From contig NZ_JAFQQZ010000054.1 in the NCBI RefSeq assembly GCF_017410345.1, forward strand, positions 1-52,026: a stretch of 52,026 bases of DNA, written 5' to 3'. Under the pieces are notes generated by a model that made no database searches, was not told where the DNA came from, and was given only the letters and a program-made list of their open reading frames with translations. The position numbers and the translations under genes are program-made. Below, one piece after another: positions 10,046 through 20,440 of this stretch. This DNA is from Methanobrevibacter sp. GTDB taxonomy: Archaea; Methanobacteriota; Methanobacteria; Methanobacteriales; Methanobacteriaceae. Each line of letters opens with the position of its first letter. Positions within the stretch are counted from its first letter, which is position 1.

Positions 10046-10330
10046 TTACTTTATTTCCTCTAATTCTTCCAGTTCAGCCTTGAATTTATAATCCTGGAAC
10101 TGATAATACTTAAATCTATAAGGCATTTTAGATCTTTTAGGTCTCTTTTTAGCTTTAGGTTTATTCTTATTCTTAAGCCTATCCAATTGAGCCCTCTTTT
10201 TTTCTCTGTTTCTTTGAGCTCTTTGAGCTTGTGTTGTGGCTAATAGTTTTTTATTTCTTCGGTGGTGAGGAGGATTATAGGAATTTCTATGAATTAGTCT
10301 TCTCCTGCTTCTAATAATTGATATTGACAT
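10046..10330 (-). CDS. Small very basic protein, unknown
   Basis: A 94-residue ORF, rich in Arg and Lys over its first 70 residues (for example RNREKKRAQL and KPKAKKRPKR), followed by an aromatic stretch (YRFKYYQFQDYKF) and an acidic end (ELEELEEIK). No signal peptide or membrane segment. The composition suits nucleic-acid or ribosome binding, but no family is recognised. ATG at 10330 has AGG seven bases upstream. It sits 29 bases after another small ORF on the same strand, so the two may be co-transcribed. Confidence 0.55.
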   Translation of the reverse strand: MSISIIRSRRRLIHRNSYNPPHHRRNKKLLATTQAQRAQRNREKKRAQLDRLKNKNKPKAKKRPKRSKMPYRFKYYQFQDYKFKAELEELEEIK

Positions 10331-10359
10331 TTTAAAACCTAAAATAAAAAGATCTGAAT

Positions 10360-10539
10360 TTATAAAGTATTGGTTCTTTTATCTAAAGTATTTTGAATCT
10401 CATCAATCCTATCAACTACTACACGAATGGCCTGTTCACCATTTCTAGTAGGATTAATACCTTGTTCAACTAATAATGCATCTCTGATATCTCTTAATCT
10501 GTCAATAGAATCAATTTTCATAATAGTACTATAAAACAT
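10360..10539 (-). CDS. Small protein, unknown
   Basis: A 59-residue ORF starting MFYSTIMKID. This ATG is chosen because GGTGAA lies three bases upstream; an in-frame ATG 36 bases earlier (10575) has no ribosome site. The sequence is mostly amphipathic helix (RLRDIRDALLVEQG, VVVDRIDEIQNTLD), hence a likely small helical or coiled-coil protein. No family is recognised. It lies directly upstream of the basic 94-residue ORF. Confidence 0.5.
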   Translation of the reverse strand: MFYSTIMKIDSIDRLRDIRDALLVEQGINPTRNGEQAIRVVVDRIDEIQNTLDKRTNTL

Positions 10540-10762
10540 AATTTCACCATATAATTGAGATAAATTGTTAAGCATATCTAAATTATTATTCTAAAAAATA
10601 CAATTAAATATATGATTTTTCTAATATTAATAGTTATTAGTAAAAATTGAAAATAATGGAATATTTATTTAAAAAATAGAAAAAAGAATTAGAAGATAAA
10701 ATTAGAAAAAAATTAATAAAAAAAAATTAAAATAAAAACGAGTAATATCCTAAGATATTACT

Positions 10763-12994
10763 TTATAATATATTTACTTTCTTTTGAACAGTATCGGCAA
10801 CATAACCTAATGCAGTATTGGAATATGAACACTTCATAGTGTAAGTTCCTGAAGCCAAACCGCTTATAGTAGCATATCCGTTTTCATTGGTAGTTACTTT
10901 ATAAGTATTTATATCGCAAGGTACTGTATTATTTAAACCAATGCTTAAACCTTTAACAGCATAGTTAAGGAAATTATTAGCCATTTCAGTAGCATTTCTT
11001 CCATAAACGTAATCCATATTATGGTCATTTAGATAAGACCCAGGATTGGATATACCTGTAAAGTTGCTAGGACTATAGTTGTCATCATGAGCCCTTTTAA
11101 GCCATGTGCAAGTAGCCAAATCGACTTGAGTTCTAGTAAATCCTAATACAACCCTATTATTATATTGCTTTAAATAATTCTGATACCATTTACTGCTCAT
11201 ATCATAAAACATACCACTATCGCATCCTCCAAAAATACAGAAGACACAAACATTTTCATATCCATATTTATATATGTCTTTACAATGTTCGTTAGGACCG
11301 ATATCATCATTAACTAAAACAGTATATCCTTTGGATCTTAATATTTTAGCTATATCATTGATGAATTTCAAGTCCTTTTCCTTATTGTATATATTATCGG
11401 AATCAATGATAATGGTCTTTTTAGTCATCTTGACTCCAGTTCCTGATGATTGATTTCCGAACATGGAAGTGATGCTAACAGTTTGATTAACAAGAGGGTT
11501 TCCTTTTGAATCTGTCAATCTTATAGTAAACTCTCCAGGTGTGCCATTTTTCACGATTATCTTTGCAGTGGCATTAGTCAATACCTTAAGAGTAAATGAT
11601 TTGCTGCTGGACTTATAGCCAACGGAACCGGCATACTTTATCTTAACGGCATAACTATTAACCTTTGAATCAATCTTCAATGACACTTTACCATTTGAGT
11701 CAGTGGTCTTTGTATATTTAGTGCCGCTGAAGTTTATTACAAGTTTTTCACCTGATACCGGCTTTCCGGAACCATCCTTCAAGTAGGCATATAAATACTT
11801 GCCTCTGACTACAGAGGAATTGGCAATACTGATTTTAGTGCTTGCAACATAAGATTTCAATTTAAAGGATTTAAATCCAGACTTATAATAGCCTGAACCA
11901 TCATAATAAATCTTAGTTGTGTAATTACCAGGTTTTGAGTTAATCTTTAAGCTAACCCTACCATTCTTATCAGTAGTCTTATAGAAATATTTATAGACAT
12001 TTTTGCTATAATAGAACTTAATTCTAATTGATTTATTGGCTAATGCCTCACCATTATAGGTTTTTAAGTATGCATATAGATATTTTCCTCTAATGACTGA
12101 TTTGCTGGCAACACTGATATTGGTTTGTTGCCTATAGATTTTTAGAGTAAAAGACCTGTTGGATGGCATATAAGATGTTGAACCTGCAAATTTGATCTTA
12201 AATGCATATTTGCCTGCAGGATCTGTCAATTTTAAACTAATCTTACCTTTGCTATTGGTAGTCTTAGTGTATTTCTTGCCATTCAAAGTTATGGTAATAG
12301 TCTGATTGGCTATAACCTTACCGCTACTGTTTCTTAAGTAGGCATAGAAATATTTGCCTCTAGCAATTGATTTGCTTGTAACGGTTATTTTTGTTTCATA
12401 TCTATAAAAATTAATAGTAAAAGAATTTTTGCTAGGGAGATAATCGGAATCTCCTTCAAATTTAGCTTTTAGTGCATATTTGCCTAAGTATGAGCTAAAT
12501 TTTAATGAAATCGCACCATTCTTGTTGGTGGTTTTTGTATATTCCTTACCTGCAATATTTACTGTGATATTCTTGCCGGATATTGGATTTCCATCATTAT
12601 CCTTCAGGTAAAGATAAAAGGTTGTACCTCTAACCACAGAAGTGCTTGAAATGGAAATGGATGTATTCTCTTTTGATTCCTCTTCATTATTTGTTATGGA
12701 AGAATCATCTTCATCAGGCATATTCTCTTCTGTAAGCCCAGTATTGGCCCCTGATGAATCTGGTGATAAATCATTTTCCTCATCACCATTTGAATTAGAA
12801 TCACCATATTCAATCTGATTCTCATCTGAATCAGAAGAAATGTAATTGGCATTATCAACTGAATCGATTCCTATAGCGTCAGCTGAATCAATACCATTCA
12901 AATCATTGTCATTTATTTCATTAGCTGATATTACATTAATACTCAAGAACAATATCAATGCAAAAATCAGGGTAAATCTTATCTTCTTCGATAT
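10763..12994 (-). CDS. Secreted adhesin-like protein with Ig-like repeats and a nested domain
   Basis: A surface protein typical of Methanobrevibacter adhesin-like families. After the signal peptide comes an acidic Ser/Asn/Asp-rich linker, then five Ig-like repeats of about 90 residues, each beginning like SVxRGKYxYAYLK and containing YTKTTxxxGKxSLK. The fifth is split by about 180 residues (roughly 500-682 counted from the TTG at 12958) starting KKTIIIDSDN and containing FGGCDSGMF and ATCTWLKR; the Ig fold resumes at YKVTTNENGYATI and ends the protein. There is no C-terminal anchor helix. With ATA at 12994 as start, a GGAGGTG site lies five bases upstream and a textbook signal peptide results (SKKIRFTLIFALILFLSI..ISA). 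The first ordinary codon, TTG at 12958, has no ribosome site and cuts off the basic part of the signal. Confidence 0.85.
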   Translation of the reverse strand: MSKKIRFTLIFALILFLSINVISANEINDNDLNGIDSADAIGIDSVDNANYISSDSDENQIEYGDSNSNGDEENDLSPDSSGANTGLTEENMPDEDDSSITNNEEESKENTSISISSTSVVRGTTFYLYLKDNDGNPISGKNITVNIAGKEYTKTTNKNGAISLKFSSYLGKYALKAKFEGDSDYLPSKNSFTINFYRYETKITVTSKSIARGKYFYAYLRNSSGKVIANQTITITLNGKKYTKTTNSKGKISLKLTDPAGKYAFKIKFAGSTSYMPSNRSFTLKIYRQQTNISVASKSVIRGKYLYAYLKTYNGEALANKSIRIKFYYSKNVYKYFYKTTDKNGRVSLKINSKPGNYTTKIYYDGSGYYKSGFKSFKLKSYVASTKISIANSSVVRGKYLYAYLKDGSGKPVSGEKLVINFSGTKYTKTTDSNGKVSLKIDSKVNSYAVKIKYAGSVGYKSSSKSFTLKVLTNATAKIIVKNGTPGEFTIRLTDSKGNPLVNQTVSITSMFGNQSSGTGVKMTKKTIIIDSDNIYNKEKDLKFINDIAKILRSKGYTVLVNDDIGPNEHCKDIYKYGYENVCVFCIFGGCDSGMFYDMSSKWYQNYLKQYNNRVVLGFTRTQVDLATCTWLKRAHDDNYSPSNFTGISNPGSYLNDHNMDYVYGRNATEMANNFLNYAVKGLSIGLNNTVPCDINTYKVTTNENGYATISGLASGTYTMKCSYSNTALGYVADTVQKKVNIL

Positions 12995-12999
12995 ATTTA

Positions 13000-13006
13000 C
13001 ACCTCC
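13000..13006 (-). promoter_or_regulatory. Strong ribosome site placing the adhesin start at an ATA codon
   Basis: GGAGGTG on the minus strand is followed after five bases by in-frame ATA (12994-12992), then TCG AAG AAG. No in-frame ATG, GTG or TTG exists between this site and TTG at 12958, 41 bases further on. Confidence 0.7.
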
Positions 13007-13010
13007 TTTT

Positions 13011-13384
13011 TGAAATAAACTGTTCGTATAAACTGAATTTATCTATTTTAAATTCTTGTACTAAAATTTTTATTTTTTATCTTATATATACTTTTAGTAA
13101 AAATTGGCCTTTTTATTAGAAAATAAGCACAATTTGAGAATATTTTCCTAAATAAAAATCAAATATTAATTTTTGAAATTTGAATGATTTAAAAAAAGAA
13201 TTCTTTGAAATAATTGCTCAAAAATATACTTAAAAATATACTTAAAAATATATTAAAAACATAAAATATATCAAAATATACATAATGAATAATTTTAGTT
13301 ATCTATTTATTATAAAATAAAAATATATAATAATATTAAAATAATAGAAAACATTTAAAGAAATAAATGAAATAGAGGAATTTT
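13011..13384. promoter_or_regulatory. Divergent promoter region of adhesin and DUF368 gene
   Basis: About 370 AT-rich bases between divergent genes. A 12-base unit close to aaaaatatactt is repeated three times near 13220-13255, the last copy imperfect. TATA-like stretches occur near 13320-13335 for the plus-strand gene. Nothing else was recognised. Confidence 0.35.
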
Positions 13385-14239
13385 ATGAATTTTGATTTCA
13401 AAGAGATGATTTTGATCTTCCTTAGAGGCCTATTTATGGGATCTGCAGATATTGTTCCTGGCGTTTCAGGAGGAACCATTGCATTGATCACTGGAATTTA
13501 TGAAAGATTGATATATGCCATCAGCCGCATAAGATTCAGTTTCCTAAAGCCACTCTTAAAGGGCAATCTCTCCGATTTCAAGGAAAGACTGATTGAAGAA
13601 ATTGATTTTGAACTCTTTATTCCATTGGCATTAGGTATAGGAATTGCATTCATCACATTAGCTAAAGTGATCAGCTATCTTCTAGATACCCAAACAGCAT
13701 ATACCTTTTCATTCTTCTTGGGATTAATCTTGGCTTCTGCATATATATTATACACTAAATTAGGCAAATTCAATCTAAGATTGCTGATCATCACTCTAAT
13801 TGGAATCATTCTGTCATATGTTTTTGTAGGATTGAACCCGATTGCAACAAACCACAGCCTGATTGTAATATTCATTTCAGGCCTTATTGCAATCTGTGCT
13901 ATGATCCTGCCTGGAATATCAGGATCTTTCCTATTATTGCTGCTAGGGCAATATCAATACATGCTGAATGCCTTGAATTCAAGAAATCTCATAGAGATTT
14001 TCGTATTCTGCATTGGAGCGGCCATAGGAATCCTAGGATTTTCAAAGCTATTGAACTATCTGCTTGAAAGGTACGAATCCTCCACTATGGCATTTTTGAT
14101 TGGTATAATGGTTGGAACATTAAGATTACCTATAAATCAGATTACAACAAACAATGGGTCTTGGTTCATTTGCATCTTGCTAGCCCTTATAGCATTTGCA
14201 ATAATCATTGCTTTAGAGAAAAAATTCAAAAAGGAATAG
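13385..14239 (+). CDS. DUF368 membrane protein, polyprenyl-phosphate transporter
   Basis: A 284-residue integral membrane protein of the DUF368 family. The signature SADIVPGVSGGTIALITGIYE lies near residues 20-40 and a second, related half-site MILPGISGSFLLLLLGQY near 178-195, consistent with an inverted-repeat transporter with about eight membrane helices. Bacterial members (PopT) recycle undecaprenyl phosphate to the inner face of the membrane; here the substrate would be a lipid carrier for pseudomurein or glycan assembly (inference). Full length. A GAGGA ribosome site precedes the ATG. The HEAT-like gene follows after 63 bases on the same strand. Confidence 0.88.
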   Translation: MNFDFKEMILIFLRGLFMGSADIVPGVSGGTIALITGIYERLIYAISRIRFSFLKPLLKGNLSDFKERLIEEIDFELFIPLALGIGIAFITLAKVISYLLDTQTAYTFSFFLGLILASAYILYTKLGKFNLRLLIITLIGIILSYVFVGLNPIATNHSLIVIFISGLIAICAMILPGISGSFLLLLLGQYQYMLNALNSRNLIEIFVFCIGAAIGILGFSKLLNYLLERYESSTMAFLIGIMVGTLRLPINQITTNNGSWFICILLALIAFAIIIALEKKFKKE

Positions 14240-14302
14240 TAAAATAATAAAATTCTGACAAAATAAATAATATTCTTAATAATCTTCCAAATTGGTGAAA
14301 AA

Positions 14303-15946
14303 ATGGGTTTATTTGACTTTATAAAAAAAGATAAAAAGAACGATAAGAATAAAAAGGACAATAATGCAATTGATTTCAGTTCTTTAGAAAAAATAAGCCC
14401 TGATGATATAAGAATTGCCAAGGAAAAACGTCTTAAGAATGACTCCAGATCTAAAGAGGACGTTTTGAAGGATGAAGCATTTAGGGCAATTGCAATATCT
14501 CACGACAACAGAAACAACAGGATTGCTGCAGTTATGGAAATGAAGTCACAAGATGTTTTGGAAGATCTGGCTATGGACAATAAGGACAGATATGTGAGGA
14601 CCATATCTGCATCAAGGATTACAGACCCTAACATCTTGAAGGAATTGGCATACAACGCCAAATACACTGACGTTAGGCAAATAGCCTTTGACAAATTGGA
14701 CATGGAAGAAAATGTCCTTGCAGAAATTGCCAAATTTGACAAGAAAGGCAAGAACCGATTGGTCGCAGTTCGTGAAATTGAGGATGAACTTGTATTGATG
14801 GATGTCTGCCTCAATTCAAAAGACCAGAAAGTATGCTTCAATGCCATAGAAAGAATTGAAAACAATCAGATTTTAGCGGAAATATTGAAGAATTCAACTG
14901 ACAAGAAGATCATAAACCTGATAATAAACAATGAGAACTTCACTGACGATGAGATCCTATCCAATATTGCATTGAATGAGGATTATGACAAGTTCATCAG
15001 GGTTGAAGCTTTGAATAAGTTGGATGCTGATGCCAATAATGACATCATTAAGGAAATTGCATTCAATGAGAAGGATGAGCATGTATGTTCCGCTGCAATA
15101 GAAAGATTAGGTTCCCAAGAGGACCTTATTGAAATTGCATTGAATTCAAAATCTTCATCATCAAGGATTAAGGCAACTGAAAAAATAGAAAATGAAGATG
15201 TCCTGAAGGAAATCGCCTTGAATGATGAGGACAAGTTCGTTAGAATTGAAGCAATAAAAGACATGAAAAATGAAAATATTCTTAAGGATATCTATACATC
15301 AGAGGACGATAGTTTCGTTAGAAGTGAAGCTATCAAGAATATTGAATCATTGACTAATTTAATTGATATTTCTATCAATGATGATGATTTAATTGTAGCT
15401 AAAAATGCTTTAAATAAAGTGATTTCCAATAGGGAAAATTATAGGGATGATGACTCTTTTGATTATGAAAGCAATTTGATGAAAGTTGCCATATCATCCA
15501 AACACGAGGAAATAAGTAAGTTAGCCATTGGCAGTATTGAAAATGAGGAGCTATTGGTAAAAGTCAGCGAGGAATCCAATTATCTGGACAGCCAGCTTGA
15601 AGCGATATCCAAAATAAGATCTGAAAATGTGCTGTCTGAAATTGCAAAAAGCAATAATGATTCCAATATTAGGTTTAATACAATCAAGAAGATTAAGGAT
15701 AAAAAACTTTTAGAAGACATATCAGTTAATGGCCAATTCAATGATGCACGTATTGAAGCCATCTCTAAAGTAAAGAATCAGGAGATATTAACCGATTTAG
15801 CACGTAATGATGAAGATCCAAAGATTCGTGAGGCAGCCTGTAAGAACATTCAGAATGTGACTGCATTGGATGATATTGCAAATAATGACGAAGACAAATA
15901 TGTCAGGGAAGTGGCTGCACAAAGGTCTAAATTGCTTAAAAAATAG
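14303..15946 (+). CDS. HEAT-like repeat protein
   Basis: A 547-residue soluble protein. A short Lys-rich head (about 1-25) is followed by about 15 tandem helical repeats of roughly 30 residues with the pattern D-x-x-V-R-x-x-A-x-x-x-I followed by xxxxLxEIAxN (for example DKFVRIEAIKDM, DPKIREAACKNI, DKYVREVAAQRS). This is typical of HEAT/PBS-lyase-like solenoids that act as protein-binding scaffolds. No catalytic motif is visible. GGTGA lies upstream of the ATG. A poly-T stretch after the stop (about 15960) suits an archaeal terminator. Partner unknown. Confidence 0.8.
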   Translation: MGLFDFIKKDKKNDKNKKDNNAIDFSSLEKISPDDIRIAKEKRLKNDSRSKEDVLKDEAFRAIAISHDNRNNRIAAVMEMKSQDVLEDLAMDNKDRYVRTISASRITDPNILKELAYNAKYTDVRQIAFDKLDMEENVLAEIAKFDKKGKNRLVAVREIEDELVLMDVCLNSKDQKVCFNAIERIENNQILAEILKNSTDKKIINLIINNENFTDDEILSNIALNEDYDKFIRVEALNKLDADANNDIIKEIAFNEKDEHVCSAAIERLGSQEDLIEIALNSKSSSSRIKATEKIENEDVLKEIALNDEDKFVRIEAIKDMKNENILKDIYTSEDDSFVRSEAIKNIESLTNLIDISINDDDLIVAKNALNKVISNRENYRDDDSFDYESNLMKVAISSKHEEISKLAIGSIENEELLVKVSEESNYLDSQLEAISKIRSENVLSEIAKSNNDSNIRFNTIKKIKDKKLLEDISVNGQFNDARIEAISKVKNQEILTDLARNDEDPKIREAACKNIQNVTALDDIANNDEDKYVREVAAQRSKLLKK

Positions 15947-15956
15947 CATCTGATTC

Positions 15957-15967
15957 TCTTTTTTTAA
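15957..15967 (+). terminator. Poly-T terminator after the HEAT-like gene
   Basis: The run ctctttttttaa lies about ten bases after the stop. Archaeal polymerases stop at such U-rich runs without needing a hairpin. Confidence 0.4.
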
Positions 15968-16103
15968 AAAATAATATATTAAAAACTAACTCTTAAAAAA
16001 GTAAAACTAAAAAAAAATTTAGAATAAAAATAAAAAATTTAAAAAAATTAGAAAATTAAAAATAATCTAAAAAAATAAAAAAATAGTAAATAAGAGATAA
16101 CCA

Positions 16104-19007
16104 TTATTTACTTGCATTTTCTTCAACCAACTCTTTTGCATGAGCGGTTATATTCTCACTTAGAACTTCTTTTAGGAAATCTCCTGTATAAGTTCCGGAT
16201 TCTGCGACCTCTTCAGGTGTTCCTGTGGCAATGACTTCACCACCGCCATCTCCACCTTCAGGACCTAAATCAATGATATAATCCGCTGTTTTTATGACAT
16301 CCAAGTTATGTTCAATGACCACTACAGAGTTTCCTGCATCTGTCAATCTGTTTAAAACGTTCAACAGTTTCTTGATGTCATCGAAATGAAGACCTGTAGT
16401 AGGTTCATCCAATATATATAATGTCTGTCCGGTACTGGATTTGGAGAGCTCCTTAGCCAGTTTCACCCTTTGCGCTTCCCCACCCGAAAGGGTAGTGGCA
16501 GGCTGTCCTAGCTTTATGTAACCTAAACCTACATCATATAATGTCTGTAGCTTCTTAGCTATTCTTGGCACATTCTCAAAGAATGCCAATGCTTCCTCGA
16601 CAGTCATTTCCAATACTTCATAGATGTTCTTTCCCTTATAGCGAATATCCAAGGTCTCATCATTGTATCTCTTACCCTTACAGACTTCACAAGGAACATA
16701 AACATCAGACAGGAAGTGCATTTCAATCTGTATGATTCCATCACCATAGCATGACTCGCATCTTCCTCCCTTTACATTGAAACTGAATCTTCCAGGCTTA
16801 TATCCTCTTGCCTTGGATTCTGGAGTCTCTGCAAAGAGCTCCCTTATTGGAGTGAATACTCCCACATAGGTGGCAGGGTTTGAACGTGGAGTTCTACCGA
16901 TAGGAGTCTGGTCAATTCTTATGATCTTATCGATGTTTTCAATTCCTTCAATATAATCATGCTTTCCAGGGTGCAGGTATTTTCTATTGATGATAGTGGA
17001 TAATCCCTTATACAATACTTGGTTGATCAGACTGCTTTTTCCTGAACCGCTCACTCCTGTAACACAGGTAAAGAGCCCCAATGGAATATCAACATCAATA
17101 TGTTTCAGATTGTTTTCAGCAGCTCCCTTAATTGTTAGGAACTTGCCGTTTCCAGTTCTTCTTTCAGTGCTGATAGGAATGGTTTCCCTTCTTGATAGGT
17201 ATCTGCCTGTAATGGACTCTTGAGACTGCATAATCTCTTCAGGACTTCCTTCAGCGATTATCTTTCCTCCGTGCTCCCCAGCTCCAGGTCCTATGTCAAT
17301 GACATAATCTGCAGACAAGATGGTCTCCTCATCGTGTTCCACTACTATTAAGGTGTTTCCTATGTCCCTTAAATGCTTTAAGGTACCGATGAGCTTCTTA
17401 TTGTCCCTTTGGTGAAGACCTATACTTGGCTCATCTAAAATGTATAATACACCTACAAGTCCTGAACCTATTTGGGTAGCCAATCTGATTCTCTGTGCCT
17501 CTCCACCGGACAATGTTCCTGAGGACCTTGACATTGTAATGTAATCCAATCCAACATCAACAAGGAATTTCAATCTGGCCTTGATCTCCTTCAAGATCTC
17601 CTTACCGATGAACAATTGCCTTTCTGTAAGCTCCAAGTCCTGGAAGAACTGATAGCTGTCCTTGATTGACAAGTCACACACATCCATAATGTTCATATCA
17701 CCAACAGTAACTGCCAATACCTCTGGGCGCAACCTTTTACCGCCACAGACAGGACATTTGCGGTCACTCATGAATTTGGAGATATAACTTCTATTGTAAT
17801 TTGATTTGGTTTCTATATATAACCTTTCCATTCTTGTGATGACACCTTCAAACTTACGGTTCACTCTGTAGGACCTGTTTCTTCTTTTAAATGCAAATGA
17901 AACTTTCTCATTGGACCCGTAGAGAATGATGTTCTGCTGTTCAGGAGTCAGGTCCTTGAATGGAGTGTCCATGCTGAATCCGAAATGTTCGGCCACTGAT
18001 TTCAGCATTTGATAATAGTAATTTTCTCTTTTGGTTGATTTGGACCAAGGGACTATAGCACCGTCATTCAAGCTGAGGTTTTTGTTTGGAACGATCAAGT
18101 CAGGATCCATTTCCATTTTTGTTCCAATACCATTACATTCAGGACAGGCACCTTGTGGTGCATTGAATGAAAACATACGAGGAGTCAATTCCTGGAAACT
18201 TATGCCGCAACTGGTACATGCAAAGTCTTCGGAATAGGTTTTTTCATATGTGGATTCATTCCCTTCATCATCCCTTTTATTAAACATGACGGTTACAAGA
18301 CCTTCTGCAAAATTACAGGCAGTTTCTACAGAATCTGACAATCTTCTTTGGAAGTCTATTCCTTCTCTTATTACAAGCCTGTCGACTACTAACTCTATAT
18401 TATGCCTGAAGTTCTTTCCAAGCTCTATATCCTCATCAAGGCCTTTAATTTCACCATCGACTCTAACTCTTACGAATCCCTTTTTCCTGAAGTCTTCTAG
18501 AATGTCCTTATGTTCACCTTTACGATCCTTTACAACCGGTGCAAGCACATGAATCTTGGTTCCTTCTCCCTCTTCTATAATGGATTCTGTTATCTGTCCA
18601 ATGGTCTGATGGGAAATTTCCTTTCCACAGTTCGGACAATGTGGAACTCCTATTCTTGCAAACAATAAACGCAAATAATCATAGATTTCTGTAATGGTAC
18701 CTACTGTTGATCTTGGATTTACCTTTGTTGTCTTTTGGTCAATTGAAATTGCAGGGGATAATCCTTCAATATAATCCACTTCAGGCTTTTTCATTTGGCC
18801 TAAGAACTGTCTTGCATAAGCTGATAAGGATTCAACATATCTGCGCTGTCCTTCAGCATAGATAGTGTCAAATGCAAGTGTTGATTTACCGGAACCGCTT
18901 AAGCCTGTAACAACTACAAACTTATCTCTAGGTATGGATAAATCAATGTTTTGGAGGTTATGTTCCCTTCCTCCCTTCAGTACAATGTATTTTCTTTCGG
19001 TACTCAT
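16104..19007 (-). CDS. uvrA: Excinuclease ABC subunit A
   Basis: A 967-residue UvrA, the damage-sensing ATPase of nucleotide excision repair. It has two ABC ATPase modules: Walker [14 protein letters not shown] near 34 and [13 protein letters not shown] near 650; ABC signatures LSGGEAQR in both halves; Walker [11 protein letters not shown] and [10 protein letters not shown]. Zinc-binding CxxC pairs are intact ([42 protein letters not shown]). Length and motifs are normal. Methanogen uvrABC genes are generally regarded as acquired from bacteria. No uvrB or uvrC is in the window. AGGTGA precedes the ATG. Confidence 0.98.
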   Translation of the reverse strand: MSTERKYIVLKGGREHNLQNIDLSIPRDKFVVVTGLSGSGKSTLAFDTIYAEGQRRYVESLSAYARQFLGQMKKPEVDYIEGLSPAISIDQKTTKVNPRSTVGTITEIYDYLRLLFARIGVPHCPNCGKEISHQTIGQITESIIEEGEGTKIHVLAPVVKDRKGEHKDILEDFRKKGFVRVRVDGEIKGLDEDIELGKNFRHNIELVVDRLVIREGIDFQRRLSDSVETACNFAEGLVTVMFNKRDDEGNESTYEKTYSEDFACTSCGISFQELTPRMFSFNAPQGACPECNGIGTKMEMDPDLIVPNKNLSLNDGAIVPWSKSTKRENYYYQMLKSVAEHFGFSMDTPFKDLTPEQQNIILYGSNEKVSFAFKRRNRSYRVNRKFEGVITRMERLYIETKSNYNRSYISKFMSDRKCPVCGGKRLRPEVLAVTVGDMNIMDVCDLSIKDSYQFFQDLELTERQLFIGKEILKEIKARLKFLVDVGLDYITMSRSSGTLSGGEAQRIRLATQIGSGLVGVLYILDEPSIGLHQRDNKKLIGTLKHLRDIGNTLIVVEHDEETILSADYVIDIGPGAGEHGGKIIAEGSPEEIMQSQESITGRYLSRRETIPISTERRTGNGKFLTIKGAAENNLKHIDVDIPLGLFTCVTGVSGSGKSSLINQVLYKGLSTIINRKYLHPGKHDYIEGIENIDKIIRIDQTPIGRTPRSNPATYVGVFTPIRELFAETPESKARGYKPGRFSFNVKGGRCESCYGDGIIQIEMHFLSDVYVPCEVCKGKRYNDETLDIRYKGKNIYEVLEMTVEEALAFFENVPRIAKKLQTLYDVGLGYIKLGQPATTLSGGEAQRVKLAKELSKSSTGQTLYILDEPTTGLHFDDIKKLLNVLNRLTDAGNSVVVIEHNLDVIKTADYIIDLGPEGGDGGGEVIATGTPEEVAESGTYTGDFLKEVLSENITAHAKELVEENASK

Positions 19008-19321
19008 TATTTCACCTGTATAAGCGTAATTAATTGTTATTTTTTATATTATTTTATTATTATTTTAAGTTCTCTTTATTGTAATATAAATAGGATTACA
19101 GAGAGCATTTGAAAAATATTATTTATATAATTTTAGTTTTTATACATACAAACTAATATTAGTATTAACTATTATATAAATATTTGTTATTATAAATTTA
19201 ATTAAAAATAATAAGGATTAATTTAAATTATAAGAATTAAAAAAATAGACTTTTTTTAAAAGAATTAAAAAAAGCAAATTTATTTTATAATAAGAAAAAA
19301 TAAAAAAAGAAAAAGATGAGA
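19008..19321. promoter_or_regulatory. uvrA promoter region with a 12-bp palindrome
   Basis: A 314-base AT-rich gap. On the minus strand, TATA-like boxes lie near 19122-19131 and 19171-19180. A perfect palindrome ACTAATATTAGT at 19152-19163 sits just downstream of the second box, where a repressor of uvrA could bind (inference). Nothing else was recognised. Confidence 0.35.
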
Positions 19322-20284
19322 TTAGCTATAATCAGCCAATCTTTTGATTCTCTTAAGCATGTCTGGGTGTGTGGATAAGAGTTCCATCACCTTATTGGAA
19401 GTCTTGACATTTACTTTAGAATCTCTGAGTACGTTAAGCTCTTCTGCACTTATGGTTCCATCATGGTCCAAGTCCAATTGAGCCAAATTGTTGAATTCAT
19501 TTCTTGCATTGGATATGTCAGTCAAGAAGAATGCCTTTGTTCCTTCCACATCCTTGATTTCAGATTGTGGGACTCTTGCAGCACCGTAAACCAATTTATA
19601 CAATGCAGAAGCCAATTTTTCAGGCTTGCAACCTAATTCAACGCTTCCTGCATCTGCATAATACTCTCTTATTCTTGAGATGAAGAGTACAATCAATTGG
19701 CCTAAGAAGTAAGCGATCAACGCCAAAACACCAAGGATTGCTCCACCATTGTCATTGTCTCCACCGCCGGAGAACATCAGTGAGAATGATAGGTAGTAGC
19801 AGACCAATGGAATCGCACTGACAATGGTTGTGATTGCCATATCATTATGCTTGATATGGGACATCTCATGGCCTAAAACAGCTCTAAGTTCCTCTTCATC
19901 AAGCAAACCAAGGATTCCTTTGGTGACACATACATGTCCGCTGCGTTTGGATCTTCCATATGCAAAAGCATTTGGCACCATTGTATTGGATATTCCCACC
20001 TTAGGTTTAGGAATATTTGCTGCAGCAGCCAATTCTGCCACCATTCTATGAAGTTCAGGAGCTTCAGCTTCACTTAATTGATGAACTCCCATTGAACTTT
20101 CCACAATCTTTGGACCGAACAGATATTGGAGGAATAGGACAACTAATCCTGCTATTGCATAGAATCCATAGAAGCCTCCATATCCTAAGAAATTACCTGC
20201 CAGCATGATCAATATGTATAATAGACCGAACATGACCAGCATAGAAAGCCATAATCTTAATTTGAGTTTCCAAGTTCCTTTCAT
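19322..20284 (-). CDS. htpX: HtpX-family membrane zinc metalloprotease with EF-hand loop
   Basis: A 320-residue M48B peptidase. Two membrane helices occupy about 10-60; the zinc site HEMSHIKHND lies near 140, followed by another pair of hydrophobic segments (about 155-210) and the third zinc ligand region REYYADAGSVELG. HtpX removes misfolded membrane proteins. Unusual feature: near 268-285 the sequence LDLDHDGTISAEELNVL matches the EF-hand calcium loop pattern DxDxDGxIxxxE, so calcium may tune activity (inference). GAGGGG lies upstream of the ATG. Confidence 0.93.
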   Translation of the reverse strand: MKGTWKLKLRLWLSMLVMFGLLYILIMLAGNFLGYGGFYGFYAIAGLVVLFLQYLFGPKIVESSMGVHQLSEAEAPELHRMVAELAAAANIPKPKVGISNTMVPNAFAYGRSKRSGHVCVTKGILGLLDEEELRAVLGHEMSHIKHNDMAITTIVSAIPLVCYYLSFSLMFSGGGDNDNGGAILGVLALIAYFLGQLIVLFISRIREYYADAGSVELGCKPEKLASALYKLVYGAARVPQSEIKDVEGTKAFFLTDISNARNEFNNLAQLDLDHDGTISAEELNVLRDSKVNVKTSNKVMELLSTHPDMLKRIKRLADYS

Positions 20285-20440
20285 ATAAAACCCCTCTTAT
20301 ATTTTTCATAATGATTATTAATGTTTAAGTATTTAAATTTATCTAATTACTTAATGTTAATCAATATAATTTAATATTTTAATTAAAATGAAATTCCAAT
20401 GTTCAATTTATAATATTTAAATAAAGGAAAAATATTATTT

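Noticed and set aside
15947-16103. Repeated AAATAAAAAA stretches as a repeat element
   Set aside because: Such A-rich runs follow many genes here and reflect base composition and terminators.
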